A stretch of 5,232 nucleotides of DNA from an uncultured Bacteroidales bacterium (GTDB taxonomy: Bacteria > Bacteroidota > Bacteroidia > Bacteroidales > Lentimicrobiaceae): contig CALMDN010000117.1 of NCBI GenBank assembly GCA_937864935.1, positions 1-5,232 on the forward strand, written 5' to 3'. Below the pieces are notes generated by a model, which saw only the letters and a list, made by a program, of their open reading frames with translations, searched no databases and was not told the origin of the DNA. The translations under genes were made by a program, and so were the position numbers. Every line of letters starts with the position of its first letter. Position 1 is the stretch's first letter. Positions 1 to 5,232 of this stretch are shown here, one piece after another.

Positions 1-83
1 GTATCCAGGCAGGCCTGAGAGTCGAAGGAATTTCAATTGATTTCATTTCCGGTTTCCAGCCTGACCTGAACGACATTGCCTGA
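1..83 (+). CDS. C-terminal end of an unidentified protein (5' end outside window)
   Basis: The frame starting at base 3 is open from the window edge and ends at TGA 81-83, giving 26 residues that finish in FISGFQPDLNDIA. The other two plus-strand frames hit stops within the first 40 bases. The residue mix (hydrophobic alternating with polar, Gly and Pro) looks like real protein, and the stop is followed directly by an AT-richer spacer with a promoter, as expected at a gene end. The fragment is too short to assign a family. It does not end in the aromatic residue typical of outer-membrane barrels. That it is a coding end is an inference from the open frame and context. Confidence 0.45.
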   Translation, partial: IQAGLRVEGISIDFISGFQPDLNDIA

Positions 84-105
84 TGATTATAAATTGCTAC
101 TTTTA
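76..105 (+). promoter_or_regulatory. Bacteroidota-type promoter for the acyltransferase gene
   Basis: TTG at 76-78 is followed after 19 bases by TACTTTTA at 98-105. This matches the known Bacteroidota consensus (-33 TTG, about 19-20 bases, -7 TAnnTTTG) at every defined position except the last base, A for G. The predicted transcript start is near 112, leaving a leader of about 70 bases before the ATG at 182. The -33 element lies within the last codons of the upstream gene, so the acyltransferase probably has its own promoter. The call rests on motif and spacing only. Confidence 0.5.
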
Positions 106-181
106 CACTGATAATGTTGCAATGACAACAGCAACGATCTTTTCCGCCGAACTTTCGTTTAACCAGCAATGAAACAACAGC

Positions 182-826
182 ATGAAACAACTGGCCGCTC
201 TATACAGAAAATGCAGGAAGTCTGAAAGCAGTTTCCTGATGGTGGTATTTCGTTTTCTTGTCTACAAGCTGTTGCATGGGAAAGCCCTGTTGCTGCATCA
301 GCGGGTCAGCATCAGGGGAATCCGCAACATCAGCACCGGAGGCAGGCTGGAGGTGGGGATCTCTTACGTCGGCTTCAGCCACAGAACAGACACTACCCTG
401 CTCAGGATAAAGGGCAAACTTCAGATCAGCGGCACCTACTCCATCGGGCGGGGCTGCCGGATTGATGTTGGAGAAAATGCGGTGGTCAGCATCGGGAACG
501 GCGGTTACATCAACTGCAACACCAAAATGATCATCATGCACGGGCTGAGCATTGGCGACCAATGTGCCATTTCGTGGGACTGTCAGTTTCTGGACGAAGA
601 TTTCCATTCGATGGTCATTCAGGAAAAGCGGACTTCAGGCAAAAAAATTACCATCGGCAACCATGTGTGGATTGGTTGCGGGGCCAAAATCTACAAAGGC
701 ACCGTGATACCCGATGGTTGTGTGGTAGCCTCCGATTCTGTTGTGAAGGGTGTGTTTACGGTAAAAAATGCCATTATCGCCGGAAATCCGGCCAAAGTAG
801 TAAAAGAAGGCATCAGCTGGGAATAG
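182..826 (+). CDS. Hexapeptide-repeat (left-handed beta-helix) acyltransferase
   Basis: This 214-residue protein is probably an O- or N-acyltransferase that moves an acetyl group from acetyl-CoA to a sugar, as in the WcaB/WcaF/maltose-acetyltransferase superfamily. From about residue 84 it shows hexapeptide-type turns (YSIGRG, VSIGNG, LSIGDQ, ITIGNH, VWIGCG, TVIPDG). An insertion at 138-142, DEDFH, fits the loop that carries the catalytic histidine (H142) in this family. The ending AGNPAKVVKE (200-209) is the usual C-terminal signature. Residues 1-80 are not obviously hexapeptide; a short hydrophobic stretch at about 18-31 may form a helix or touch the membrane. The enzyme should be a cytoplasmic trimer. 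ATG 182 is the first in-frame start; the ATG at 169 is in another frame. No glycosyltransferase is visible beside it, so the acceptor (capsule, O-antigen or a small sugar) is unknown. The family call is firm, the substrate is not. Confidence 0.93.
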   Translation: MKQLAALYRKCRKSESSFLMVVFRFLVYKLLHGKALLLHQRVSIRGIRNISTGGRLEVGISYVGFSHRTDTTLLRIKGKLQISGTYSIGRGCRIDVGENAVVSIGNGGYINCNTKMIIMHGLSIGDQCAISWDCQFLDEDFHSMVIQEKRTSGKKITIGNHVWIGCGAKIYKGTVIPDGCVVASDSVVKGVFTVKNAIIAGNPAKVVKEGISWE

Positions 827-844
827 CCTTAGTCAGCGAAGCAC

Positions 845-1546
845 TCAGAAAGTCCATTTGGCCCCCAGGGTGGGATTCAGCCTGAAGCCTTTCACCGGAA
901 CAAAGTTATAACCCAGCTCAAGTTCTGATCCGAGGGAAAAATTCTTTGTAAAATTGTACCACAATTGCGGTTCAGACTGGAAGACGAACTTTGTAACATC
1001 CGATGAAGGTTCGCTCAGAAATTCCGTATCCTCTCTCCAGAAATCTGCATATCCGGTAAACGTGACCTTACGGTTGAAGAAGTCCATATACCAGACACCG
1101 GTCAGCTGAAAAGCGGCATCGTGTTTGCCCCTGATGTATTTGTACAGCAACTGCAGGGTGAATCCCCGGGTAAAATCCGCGTTGTTGTAGTTGTAGTCCA
1201 CCCCCGCCAGCCATGCATCGTTGATCTGGAAGGCTCCATTGTAATCCGGTGCCACATACTGCCCGAAGCCTCCGTTGTATTCAGCATGCGCGGCAAAGGG
1301 CGATTTCCCGAGATTGAAGGAGCGGGCGATTTCCCAATAGGCGGTACTTACCCCCTCAACGCCGCTGACATCATAATCCATATCCACAAAAAAGAAGGTG
1401 CTGCCCAGTTTATCGGTCTTAAACATTTCGACGGTGGAGGTCGGATACTGCCGGTCCTTGCCGAAATCGTAGTGCAGCTGAATGTTCTGGGCACTTGCGG
1501 AAATCAGGAGTAAAAGCAAGCTGAAGGTAAGCAAACGGTGCTTCAT
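845..1546 (-). CDS. DUF5020 family, Tsx-like outer-membrane beta-barrel protein
   Basis: This is a 233-residue exported protein. Residues 1-19 form a classic Sec signal: MKHR, a Leu-rich core, then SASA before Q20, a signal peptidase I site. The mature part opens with QNIQLHYDFGKDR and continues with TSTVEMFK and STFFFVDMDY, which I recognise as the start of the Bacteroidota DUF5020 family, related to Tsx nucleoside channels. The rest alternates aromatic and polar residues as amphipathic strands, with many Tyr, Phe and Trp, and ends in AKWTF; a terminal Phe is the usual recognition signal for outer-membrane barrel assembly. It most likely forms a small outer-membrane channel; nucleoside uptake is only suggested by the Tsx link. 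It converges on the acyltransferase gene with an 18-base gap that holds no obvious terminator. A very good -7 element precedes it, so it is probably monocistronic. Confidence 0.88.
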   Translation of the reverse strand: MKHRLLTFSLLLLLISASAQNIQLHYDFGKDRQYPTSTVEMFKTDKLGSTFFFVDMDYDVSGVEGVSTAYWEIARSFNLGKSPFAAHAEYNGGFGQYVAPDYNGAFQINDAWLAGVDYNYNNADFTRGFTLQLLYKYIRGKHDAAFQLTGVWYMDFFNRKVTFTGYADFWREDTEFLSEPSSDVTKFVFQSEPQLWYNFTKNFSLGSELELGYNFVPVKGFRLNPTLGAKWTF

Positions 1547-1577
1547 GATAATAAAGGTTTAACAAATTAAAATCGTG

Positions 1578-1585
1578 CAAAGATA
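1578..1585 (-). promoter_or_regulatory. Perfect -7 element upstream of the DUF5020 gene
   Basis: Read on the minus strand, bases 1585 to 1578 are TATCTTTG, an exact match to the Bacteroidota -7 consensus TAnnTTTG. It lies 31 bases before the ATG, predicting a start near 1571 and an AT-rich leader of about 25 bases. No clean TTG was found at the right distance upstream; the nearest TT-rich stretch (GCTTATT, about 1606-1600) is closer than the ideal spacing. The -33 half is therefore weak or degenerate. Confidence 0.6.
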
Positions 1586-1703
1586 AACCATCAGCCGGGA
1601 ATAAGCACGGTTTTCAGCGCAGCGGGAATCCTATGCTTTTCAGCGTAATGAATGCTGAACTATATCAGCTGTTTCTTGTTCATTGAATAAACACCTTATA
1701 TAT

Positions 1704-2138
1704 ATGCTGCGAAAACTGCTCCTTTCAGACTCTGCCCTGCTCAGGGACCTTGCCTTGCTCATTCTCAGGCTTTCTGTTGGTTTGCTGATGCTTACCCATG
1801 GAATACCCAAACTGACAGGGTTCACTCAGATCGTCAGCGAGGGTGGGTTCATTCCCGTTTTCGGGAGTGTTGCCCTGGGTCTCGGGCTGACTGTGATGGC
1901 TGAGGTGTTTATGTCGGTGTTTCTTGCGATCGGGCTTTTCACCCGTTTCAGTCTTGTTCCGCTGATTGTCACCATGCTTGTAGCCGTCTTCGTGGCTCAT
2001 GCCAGCGACCCCTTATCCGTAAAGGAGCACGCCCTGCTTTTCCTTTTTCCCTATCTTGCGCTGATGCTGACCGGCCCCGGCAGGTTTTCGGTGGATCATC
2101 TCCTGTTTAAACAGCCTGTCAGCGGCAAGCGGGCATAA
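1704..2138 (+). CDS. DoxX family inner-membrane protein
   Basis: This is a small integral membrane protein of 144 residues, the usual DoxX size. Four hydrophobic segments are visible at about residues 16-31, 54-79, 83-99 and 109-123. Family hallmarks are ILRLSVGLLML followed by THGIPKL, an acidic residue inside the second helix (AEVF, E68), GLFTRF at 77-82, and the EHALLFLFPYLALMLTGPGRFSVD ending, where GPGR.S.D is typical. DoxX/DoxD-like proteins are linked to quinone or thiol redox and to oxidative-stress complexes in a few organisms, but most, including this one, have no proven role. ATG 1704 is preferred: an in-frame TTG at 1683 would add seven residues, but TTG starts are rare in this phylum and those residues are not typical. 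The gene diverges from the DUF5020 gene and converges on the next pair with a 21-base gap. No clear promoter was found. Confidence 0.9.
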   Translation: MLRKLLLSDSALLRDLALLILRLSVGLLMLTHGIPKLTGFTQIVSEGGFIPVFGSVALGLGLTVMAEVFMSVFLAIGLFTRFSLVPLIVTMLVAVFVAHASDPLSVKEHALLFLFPYLALMLTGPGRFSVDHLLFKQPVSGKRA

Positions 2139-2159
2139 ACAGCGCATCATTCTGCCTGT

Positions 2160-2642
2160 TCACATCCTCTTAAGCAACGCCCGGATTTCTTCCTCATAGT
2201 CGTGCCTCAGGTCATCGTGAAGGTGTGTCAGTGCCTTTCTCACCTTGTTGAGCTGATTGGTGAATACATTGGTGATGGCGGTATGCTGCAAACCCAGAAT
2301 ACCGGTTGACACCAGTTTGTTGCAGAAAAAGAGCAGCAGTTCGGCTTCGGTATGCCGGCTGCCGGAGAAACGGATGTATTTGTTGATGAGCCTCAGCACC
2401 CTCCTTACACTTTTCCTGATGTAATAGGGATGGGTAAGGTTGATTTCAGAAAACAGGAAGTCGATGTCTGCTTTGATGGTCTTCACAAAACCGGCTTCAT
2501 CCTCCGAATAGAAGATCAGGTAACTGAGCATCTCCTTGTTCTCAACCCGGAACCTGGCCAGGCGCATCAGGAGTTCACGGGTTTCGGCAGGCGACATGGC
2601 TTCAAGCTCCTGTTTTATCTGATGTACAGAGGCAGCTTTCAT
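2160..2642 (-). CDS. Conserved-looking helical protein of unknown function
   Basis: This 160-residue soluble protein is not assigned to a named family here. It has no signal peptide and no membrane segment. The composition is almost wholly helical. An N-terminal segment (1-35) rich in Glu, Leu and Arg contains KQELEAMSPAETRELLMRLA, resembling a short helical hairpin. A middle part (46-91) includes DEAGFVKTIKADIDFLF and a basic stretch IRKSVRRVLRLINKY. A C-terminal charged helix (131-160) ends in EEEIRALLKRM. Its ATG overlaps the TGA of the DUF3820 gene in an ATGA (2639-2642), so the two are almost certainly co-transcribed and translationally coupled. The basic surface and the helical build could suit nucleic acid or protein binding, but that is speculation. 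It is real on length, codon pattern and coupling. Confidence 0.8.
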   Translation of the reverse strand: MKAASVHQIKQELEAMSPAETRELLMRLARFRVENKEMLSYLIFYSEDEAGFVKTIKADIDFLFSEINLTHPYYIRKSVRRVLRLINKYIRFSGSRHTEAELLLFFCNKLVSTGILGLQHTAITNVFTNQLNKVRKALTHLHDDLRHDYEEEIRALLKRM

Positions 2643-2863
2643 TTTGTTTTCCCGATCAGGGGTGTTAACAGGTACTCCAGTCCGTTCAGTTTGATTTCGT
2701 AGATGGTGCGCAACTGCATACCCAGTTTACCGGCAGGGAATCCGTTGCGTTGGAACCATTCCAGATACGAAACCGGAAGATTGCACAGCAGTGTGCCTTT
2801 GTATCTTCCGAAAGGCATCTGTACTTCAACCAGTTGCAGAAGGATGGAACTGTCAGGATTCAT
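2639..2863 (-). CDS. DUF3820 family protein
   Basis: This is a 74-residue cytoplasmic protein, a normal length for the stand-alone DUF3820 domain (also named putative quorum-sensing-regulated virulence factor). Conserved blocks appear in order: MPFGRYKG at 16-23, LP at 29-30, YLEWF at 33-37, GFPAGKLG at 41-48 and EIKLNGL at 56-62, ending near LLTPL. The same domain is found next to or fused with exonuclease-type domains in other bacteria, but its biochemical role is not established. The virulence name comes from a Pseudomonas relative and should not be carried over. ATG 2863 is the only sensible start; the 15 residues before the MPFG block are normal. It is the first gene of a two-gene minus-strand unit with the unknown helical protein. 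No convincing promoter was found upstream: TAAATTGG at 2877-2870 is only six bases from the ATG. Confidence 0.88.
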   Translation of the reverse strand: MNPDSSILLQLVEVQMPFGRYKGTLLCNLPVSYLEWFQRNGFPAGKLGMQLRTIYEIKLNGLEYLLTPLIGKTK

Positions 2864-3090
2864 GGTTTGCCAATTTATATACAGCTGTTTTAAAACTGGA
2901 ATTGTTTATTCCACATTGTTGATTTTCAATTTTTTGTAATCAATATAGGGTAAGCGATTCTGGCATAACCCAGCCTTGTCTTGAATTCCTATACTTAAGT
3001 CTCGATCAGACAATGCTATTTAAAAATGTGGTTAGCTTTTCATCTCTACTGAACTATATCCAATCCTTTGCACCTTTGAGCCCTGCTTTA
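2864..3090. other. AT-rich intergenic stretch without a recognised gene
   Basis: This lies upstream of the DUF3820 gene and before the fold-back repeat. It is clearly richer in A and T than the genes. Only minor structure is seen: a GTTTTAAAAC palindrome near 2886-2895 and a weak TTGATT/AATCAA hairpin (2919-2924 with 2938-2943, 13-base loop). It should contain the promoter of the minus-strand pair, but no good TTG plus TAnnTTTG match was found. No credible open reading frame occurs on either strand. Confidence 0.6.
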
Positions 3091-3096
3091 TTTCCT

Positions 3097-3122
3097 GTAC
3101 TTTTTGCTTGATCAAAAAGTAC
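3097..3122. repeat. Perfect 10-base inverted repeat with 6-base loop
   Basis: GTACTTTTTG (3097-3106) and CAAAAAGTAC (3113-3122) are exact inverted copies around the loop CTTGAT. The bases around the loop also contain the palindrome TTGATCAA. It sits inside the left arm of the fold-back element and has no partner in the right arm. It could be a terminator-like hairpin, a binding site or a small repeat of its own, but there is no gene end beside it. Confidence 0.7.
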
Positions 3123-3277
3123 CAAAAAATCAAGGCTTACTAAAAATGGCTAAAAACCGGCGAGCGATTTTGGCTGGAAGAAATGAGGTTGTACCATTGT
3201 TCACTCTGCTGTAAACCGTTGTACACTAATTTCCTGAGCTCTACTAAAGTTCATCGGTTGCATTTCTTCTTTATTTG

Positions 3278-3317
3278 CCTGCCTGCGCTGCCGCCTGGCA
3301 GACAGGTTCGCTGCCAG
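3278..3317. repeat. Overlapping GC-rich REP-like palindromes
   Basis: Two mutually exclusive stems are present in a GC-rich patch within AT-rich surroundings. CTGGCAG (3295-3301) pairs perfectly with CTGCCAG (3311-3317) over a 9-base loop. CCTGCCTGC (3278-3286) pairs with GCAGACAGG (3298-3306) at 8 of 9 positions. Such CCTGCC/GGCAGG palindromes are typical of repetitive extragenic elements. They lie inside the fold-back element and overlap the start of its right arm. Confidence 0.5.
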
Positions 3318-3441
3318 TTTTCTTAACGCCATTTTTAGTAGGCCGATCCTTCCTTGAGCAGGAAAAACAAAACTTGAATTCATAATAAGTTAAAAAATAT
3401 AAGCATCGTAAGCCCAATATTTTCAACTAATTATCAATCAA

Positions 3442-3469
3442 ACTGAAAATTCTTCTGCGAAAGTTCAGT
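3442..3469 (-). terminator. Possible weak terminator hairpin after the GH125 gene
   Basis: ACTGAA (3442-3447) and TTCAGT (3464-3469) form a 6-base stem that can extend by CTT/AAG across a 4-base bulge. It begins three bases after the GH125 stop codon in the direction of transcription. The sequence beyond it on the minus strand (TTTGATTGATAATT) is AT-rich but lacks a clean run of T, so the call is tentative. Confidence 0.3.
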
Positions 3470-3472
3470 ATT

Positions 3473-4918
3473 CTATTCTATTGCCCGGGCCAGCAGTTGT
3501 GGCTTTTCGTGGATGATGCGGATGATGAGTTCCCCAAACATGGTGTTGGCCCAGGCAAACCAGCTGCGGGTATATTTTTCCGGATCATTCTTATCGAAAG
3601 ATTCATGCATAAACCCTGTGCCTGCATGGGTTTCCCTGAGCATTCTCAGACAATAGAGAATTTCCACATCACTCACACTGGTCATGGCCCGCATGATGTA
3701 GCTCAGGGGCCAGATCATCTCTTTGCCGGTGTGCGGACCTCCCACACCTGAATACCGGCCCTCGGCAAAATAGGGGTTCATGGGGCTGAGCACCATCCTG
3801 CGTGTGTTGCGGTAGATTTCATCCTCCGGATTGATCCCGGCAATGTAAGGCAGTGATATAAGGCTTGGGACATTGGCATCGTCCATGTGATGGACACTGC
3901 CGAAACCATCTACCTCATAGGCATATACCCTGCCGTACTCAAAATGTTCCACCACAGCATATTTCATCAGGGCGGCTTCCACTTCAGCAGCCAGTAACAG
4001 GCATTCTTCCTCAAAGGCAGCATCCTGGTGTATCTCCCGGCTCATCAGGGCCAGTTGACGCAACGAGCTCACCGCAAAGAAATTGGAAGGCACCAGAAAA
4101 GGAAAAATGGTGGCATCGTCCGACGGCCTGAATACCGAGCAGATCAGTCCTACCGGATTTACCGGATTGCCCTGACCATTGCCCTGAGCCGTATCGTGCG
4201 GCGATGTGGTTTTCCGCTTAAACGAATAGGGACCGGTGTCTGTCTTGAGCTGTTGCTCCCTGAAGGTTTTAACAATGAGCTTCATGGCCGACAGCCACTG
4301 CTCACCAAAAGGGCGGGTGTTTCCGGAGGTTTTCCAGTACTGATGCGACAAACGGATCACATAGCACAGGGAGTCAACCTCCCATTTGCGTTCGTGCAGC
4401 TCGGGTTTCATTTCAGTAAGATCGGTGCTCCAGTGTGAACCTTCGGCCCCGAAATTAAAAGCATTGGCATAGGGGTCGATCAGCACGCACTTTACCTGTC
4501 TGTTGATCACTCCCTGAATCAGCAGGGAAAGCTCCTCATCGTCCTTTACAAATGGGAGGTAAGGCCACACCTGTGCGGTGGAATCGCGCAGCCACATGGC
4601 ATCGATGTCACCGGTGATGATGAAGGTGTCCGGCACGGGTTGCTTCGAAAAGTGCTTAACGGTGGTATCCAGGGTGTTGGGAAAACAGTTTTCAAACATC
4701 CAGGCCAGTTCAGCATCGGCAATCCCGGCTTTGTACCGGCCGATGGCTGCTTCCACTGCCCGGCTGATGAATTTACGTTCGCTGAGTGCAGGCCGCTTCG
4801 ACACAAATGCCGTGGGAGGGGCAAACCAGTTACCCCCCATGGACTGAAAATAACTACCTGCCGTAAGGGAGGCCAGAACCACCCCTGATTTTCTGATAAA
4901 ATTCCTTCGTGAAACCAT
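3473..4918 (-). CDS. GH125 exo-alpha-1,6-mannosidase, exported
   Basis: This 481-residue enzyme belongs to glycoside hydrolase family 125 (formerly DUF1237), metal-independent inverting enzymes that remove terminal alpha-1,6-mannose. Family blocks are ITGDIDAMWLRDSTAQVWPYL (101-121), GSHWSTD (160-166), WEVDSLCY (179-186), FRPSDDATIFPFLVPSNFFA (263-282), VHHMDDANVPSLISLPY (342-358) and GTGFMHESF (433-441). By analogy with the Clostridium perfringens enzyme (acid Asp220, base Glu393, as I recall), the acid should be D267 or D268 and the base E439; their spacing (171-172) agrees. The N terminus has a twin-arginine-like signal, SRRNFIRKSG followed by a hydrophobic stretch, with no lipobox Cys, so a periplasmic enzyme is expected. 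The gene follows the GH13 gene by 15 bases and is surely in its operon. Known Bacteroides relatives act in mannan or N-glycan breakdown; the substrate here is inferred. Confidence 0.93.
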   Translation of the reverse strand: MVSRRNFIRKSGVVLASLTAGSYFQSMGGNWFAPPTAFVSKRPALSERKFISRAVEAAIGRYKAGIADAELAWMFENCFPNTLDTTVKHFSKQPVPDTFIITGDIDAMWLRDSTAQVWPYLPFVKDDEELSLLIQGVINRQVKCVLIDPYANAFNFGAEGSHWSTDLTEMKPELHERKWEVDSLCYVIRLSHQYWKTSGNTRPFGEQWLSAMKLIVKTFREQQLKTDTGPYSFKRKTTSPHDTAQGNGQGNPVNPVGLICSVFRPSDDATIFPFLVPSNFFAVSSLRQLALMSREIHQDAAFEEECLLLAAEVEAALMKYAVVEHFEYGRVYAYEVDGFGSVHHMDDANVPSLISLPYIAGINPEDEIYRNTRRMVLSPMNPYFAEGRYSGVGGPHTGKEMIWPLSYIMRAMTSVSDVEILYCLRMLRETHAGTGFMHESFDKNDPEKYTRSWFAWANTMFGELIIRIIHEKPQLLARAIE

Positions 4919-4933
4919 TGGTGCCGCAGTTAA

Positions 4934-5232
4934 TCAGATTTTACTTCCCAGTTTCAGGATGAACGACTCAAGTGGCTGAACTTTCATCGCAAGCTTTCCC
5001 GTGCCATGGGCGACCACAAGTTCGAACCGGGCTTCACCGTATAGCTGATCTGTCATGAGGTATCTGCCATCGGCCAGGTTCCACTGCTGAATAAGGCTGG
5101 CGGGAAGCTCCAGTTCGTAAATATCGGTAATGGAATCCTTGAAATTCACCACCACAAGCAGGTGTTCATCGTCGGTCCAGCGGGCAAAGGAGAAACACTT
5201 GTCGTAATATCCGCCTGTATGCATGCGGTTGT
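4934..5232 (-). CDS. C-terminal part of a GH13 (alpha-amylase family) glycosidase, 5' end outside window
   Basis: The frame is open to the window edge; the ATG at 5224 is an internal Met (the preceding codons read Asn-Arg), so about 99 residues of a longer protein are seen. The pattern FSFARWTDDEHLLVVVNFKD, then YELELPASLIQQW, DGRYLMTDQLYGE and finally VQPLESFILKLG is that of the small C-terminal beta-sandwich (domain C) following the catalytic barrel in GH13 enzymes: the VVNF strand and the final PLES-F motif are diagnostic. No catalytic residues fall inside the window, so subfamily and substrate (starch-like glucan, trehalose, sucrose or a branched alpha-glucoside) cannot be told. It lies upstream of the GH125 gene in the same operon with a 15-base gap, suggesting that both enzymes work on the same sugars. 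Confidence 0.8.
   Translation of the reverse strand, partial: NRMHTGGYYDKCFSFARWTDDEHLLVVVNFKDSITDIYELELPASLIQQWNLADGRYLMTDQLYGEARFELVVAHGTGKLAMKVQPLESFILKLGSKI

Larger units (their letters stand above)
3091..3365. repeat. Imperfect fold-back (MITE/REP-like) element
   Basis: The two ends are inverted copies of each other. The core is 17 bases: 3134-3150 matches the reverse complement of 3328-3344 at 16 positions (GGCTTACTAAAAATGGC against GGCCTACTAAAAATGGC). Inward, similarity continues with small gaps (TAAAAACCGGCGAGCGA against TAAGAAAACTGGCAGCGAA). Outward, CAAGG and then TTTCCTG recur on both sides (3091-3097 left; CAGGAAA 3359-3365 right). The left arm differs by about 30 extra bases that form a separate perfect hairpin. 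The middle has GC-rich palindromes. There is no transposase, and no target-site duplication could be made out. The size (about 275 bases) and build suit a non-autonomous transposable or REP-type element. The outer ends are approximate, and copy number in the genome is unknown. Confidence 0.6.

Noticed and set aside
83..172. A 29-codon plus-strand frame whose ATG overlaps the upstream TGA (TGATG) and whose TGA overlaps another ATG at 169
   Set aside because: The chain of overlaps resembles translational coupling, but the frame is very short, lies across the promoter at 76-105, has no recognisable features, and leads into another short frame that ends after 18 codons.
1121..1513. Plus-strand 130-codon frame opposite the DUF5020 gene
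   Set aside because: The minus-strand frame has a signal peptide, family motifs and an exact promoter element. The opposite frame has low-complexity runs such as VVVVVV and no supporting signals.
1655..1666. CTGAACTATATC repeated exactly at 3049-3060
   Set aside because: About one such 12-base match is expected by chance among all pairs of positions in a window of this size, and the flanks do not match.
1683..1703. TTG start adding seven residues to the DoxX protein
   Set aside because: TTG starts are uncommon in this phylum, and the ATG at 1704 gives a protein of normal family length and N terminus.
3201..3383. A 60-codon minus-strand open frame (begins MNSSFVF, contains ARRQRRQANKEE)
   Set aside because: It runs through the right arm and GC-rich palindromes of the fold-back element. 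The Arg/Gln-rich stretch is simply the translation of the palindrome, and no domain or promoter supports it. It would be reconsidered only if copies kept the frame with synonymous changes.
4028..4438. Long plus-strand open frames opposite the GH125 gene
   Set aside because: They are antisense to a well-conserved glycosidase with clear family motifs and show no domain of their own.

Overview
The window looks like chromosomal DNA of a member of the Bacteroidota, probably Bacteroidales or a close relative. The evidence is a DUF5020-type outer-membrane protein, a GH125 glycosidase of the kind found in Bacteroides glycan clusters, a DUF3820 protein, the absence of strong Shine-Dalgarno sequences, and matches to the Bacteroidota promoter (TTG about 19 bases before TAnnTTTG). 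No rRNA, tRNA, CRISPR array, transposase, phage gene or defence system was seen.

Left part (1-2138): the last 26 codons of an unidentified plus-strand gene, then a good promoter, then a lone left-handed beta-helix (hexapeptide-repeat) acyltransferase at 182-826. It converges on a minus-strand DUF5020/Tsx-like outer-membrane protein (845-1546), which has a perfect -7 element just upstream. A 157-base divergent spacer separates this from a plus-strand DoxX-family membrane protein (1704-2138, using the ATG rather than an upstream TTG).

Middle (2160-3472): a minus-strand pair with an ATGA overlap, consisting of a DUF3820 protein (2639-2863) followed by a helical protein of unknown function (2160-2642). 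Then comes about 610 bases without a convincing gene. The most notable structure of the window lies there: an imperfect fold-back element at about 3091-3365. Its arms share a 16/17-base inverted repeat plus flanking similarity, the left arm carries an extra perfect hairpin, and the interior holds GC-rich REP-like palindromes. It looks like a MITE- or REP-type non-autonomous repeat.

Right part (3473-5232): a minus-strand glycoside hydrolase operon. The C-terminal end of a GH13 (alpha-amylase family) enzyme, whose start lies beyond the window, is followed after 15 bases by a complete GH125 exo-alpha-1,6-mannosidase with a twin-arginine-like export signal. The two probably act on the same alpha-linked oligosaccharide.

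No clearly new multi-gene system is visible. The best leads are the fold-back repeat, the GH13-GH125 pairing and the overlapping DUF3820/unknown pair.
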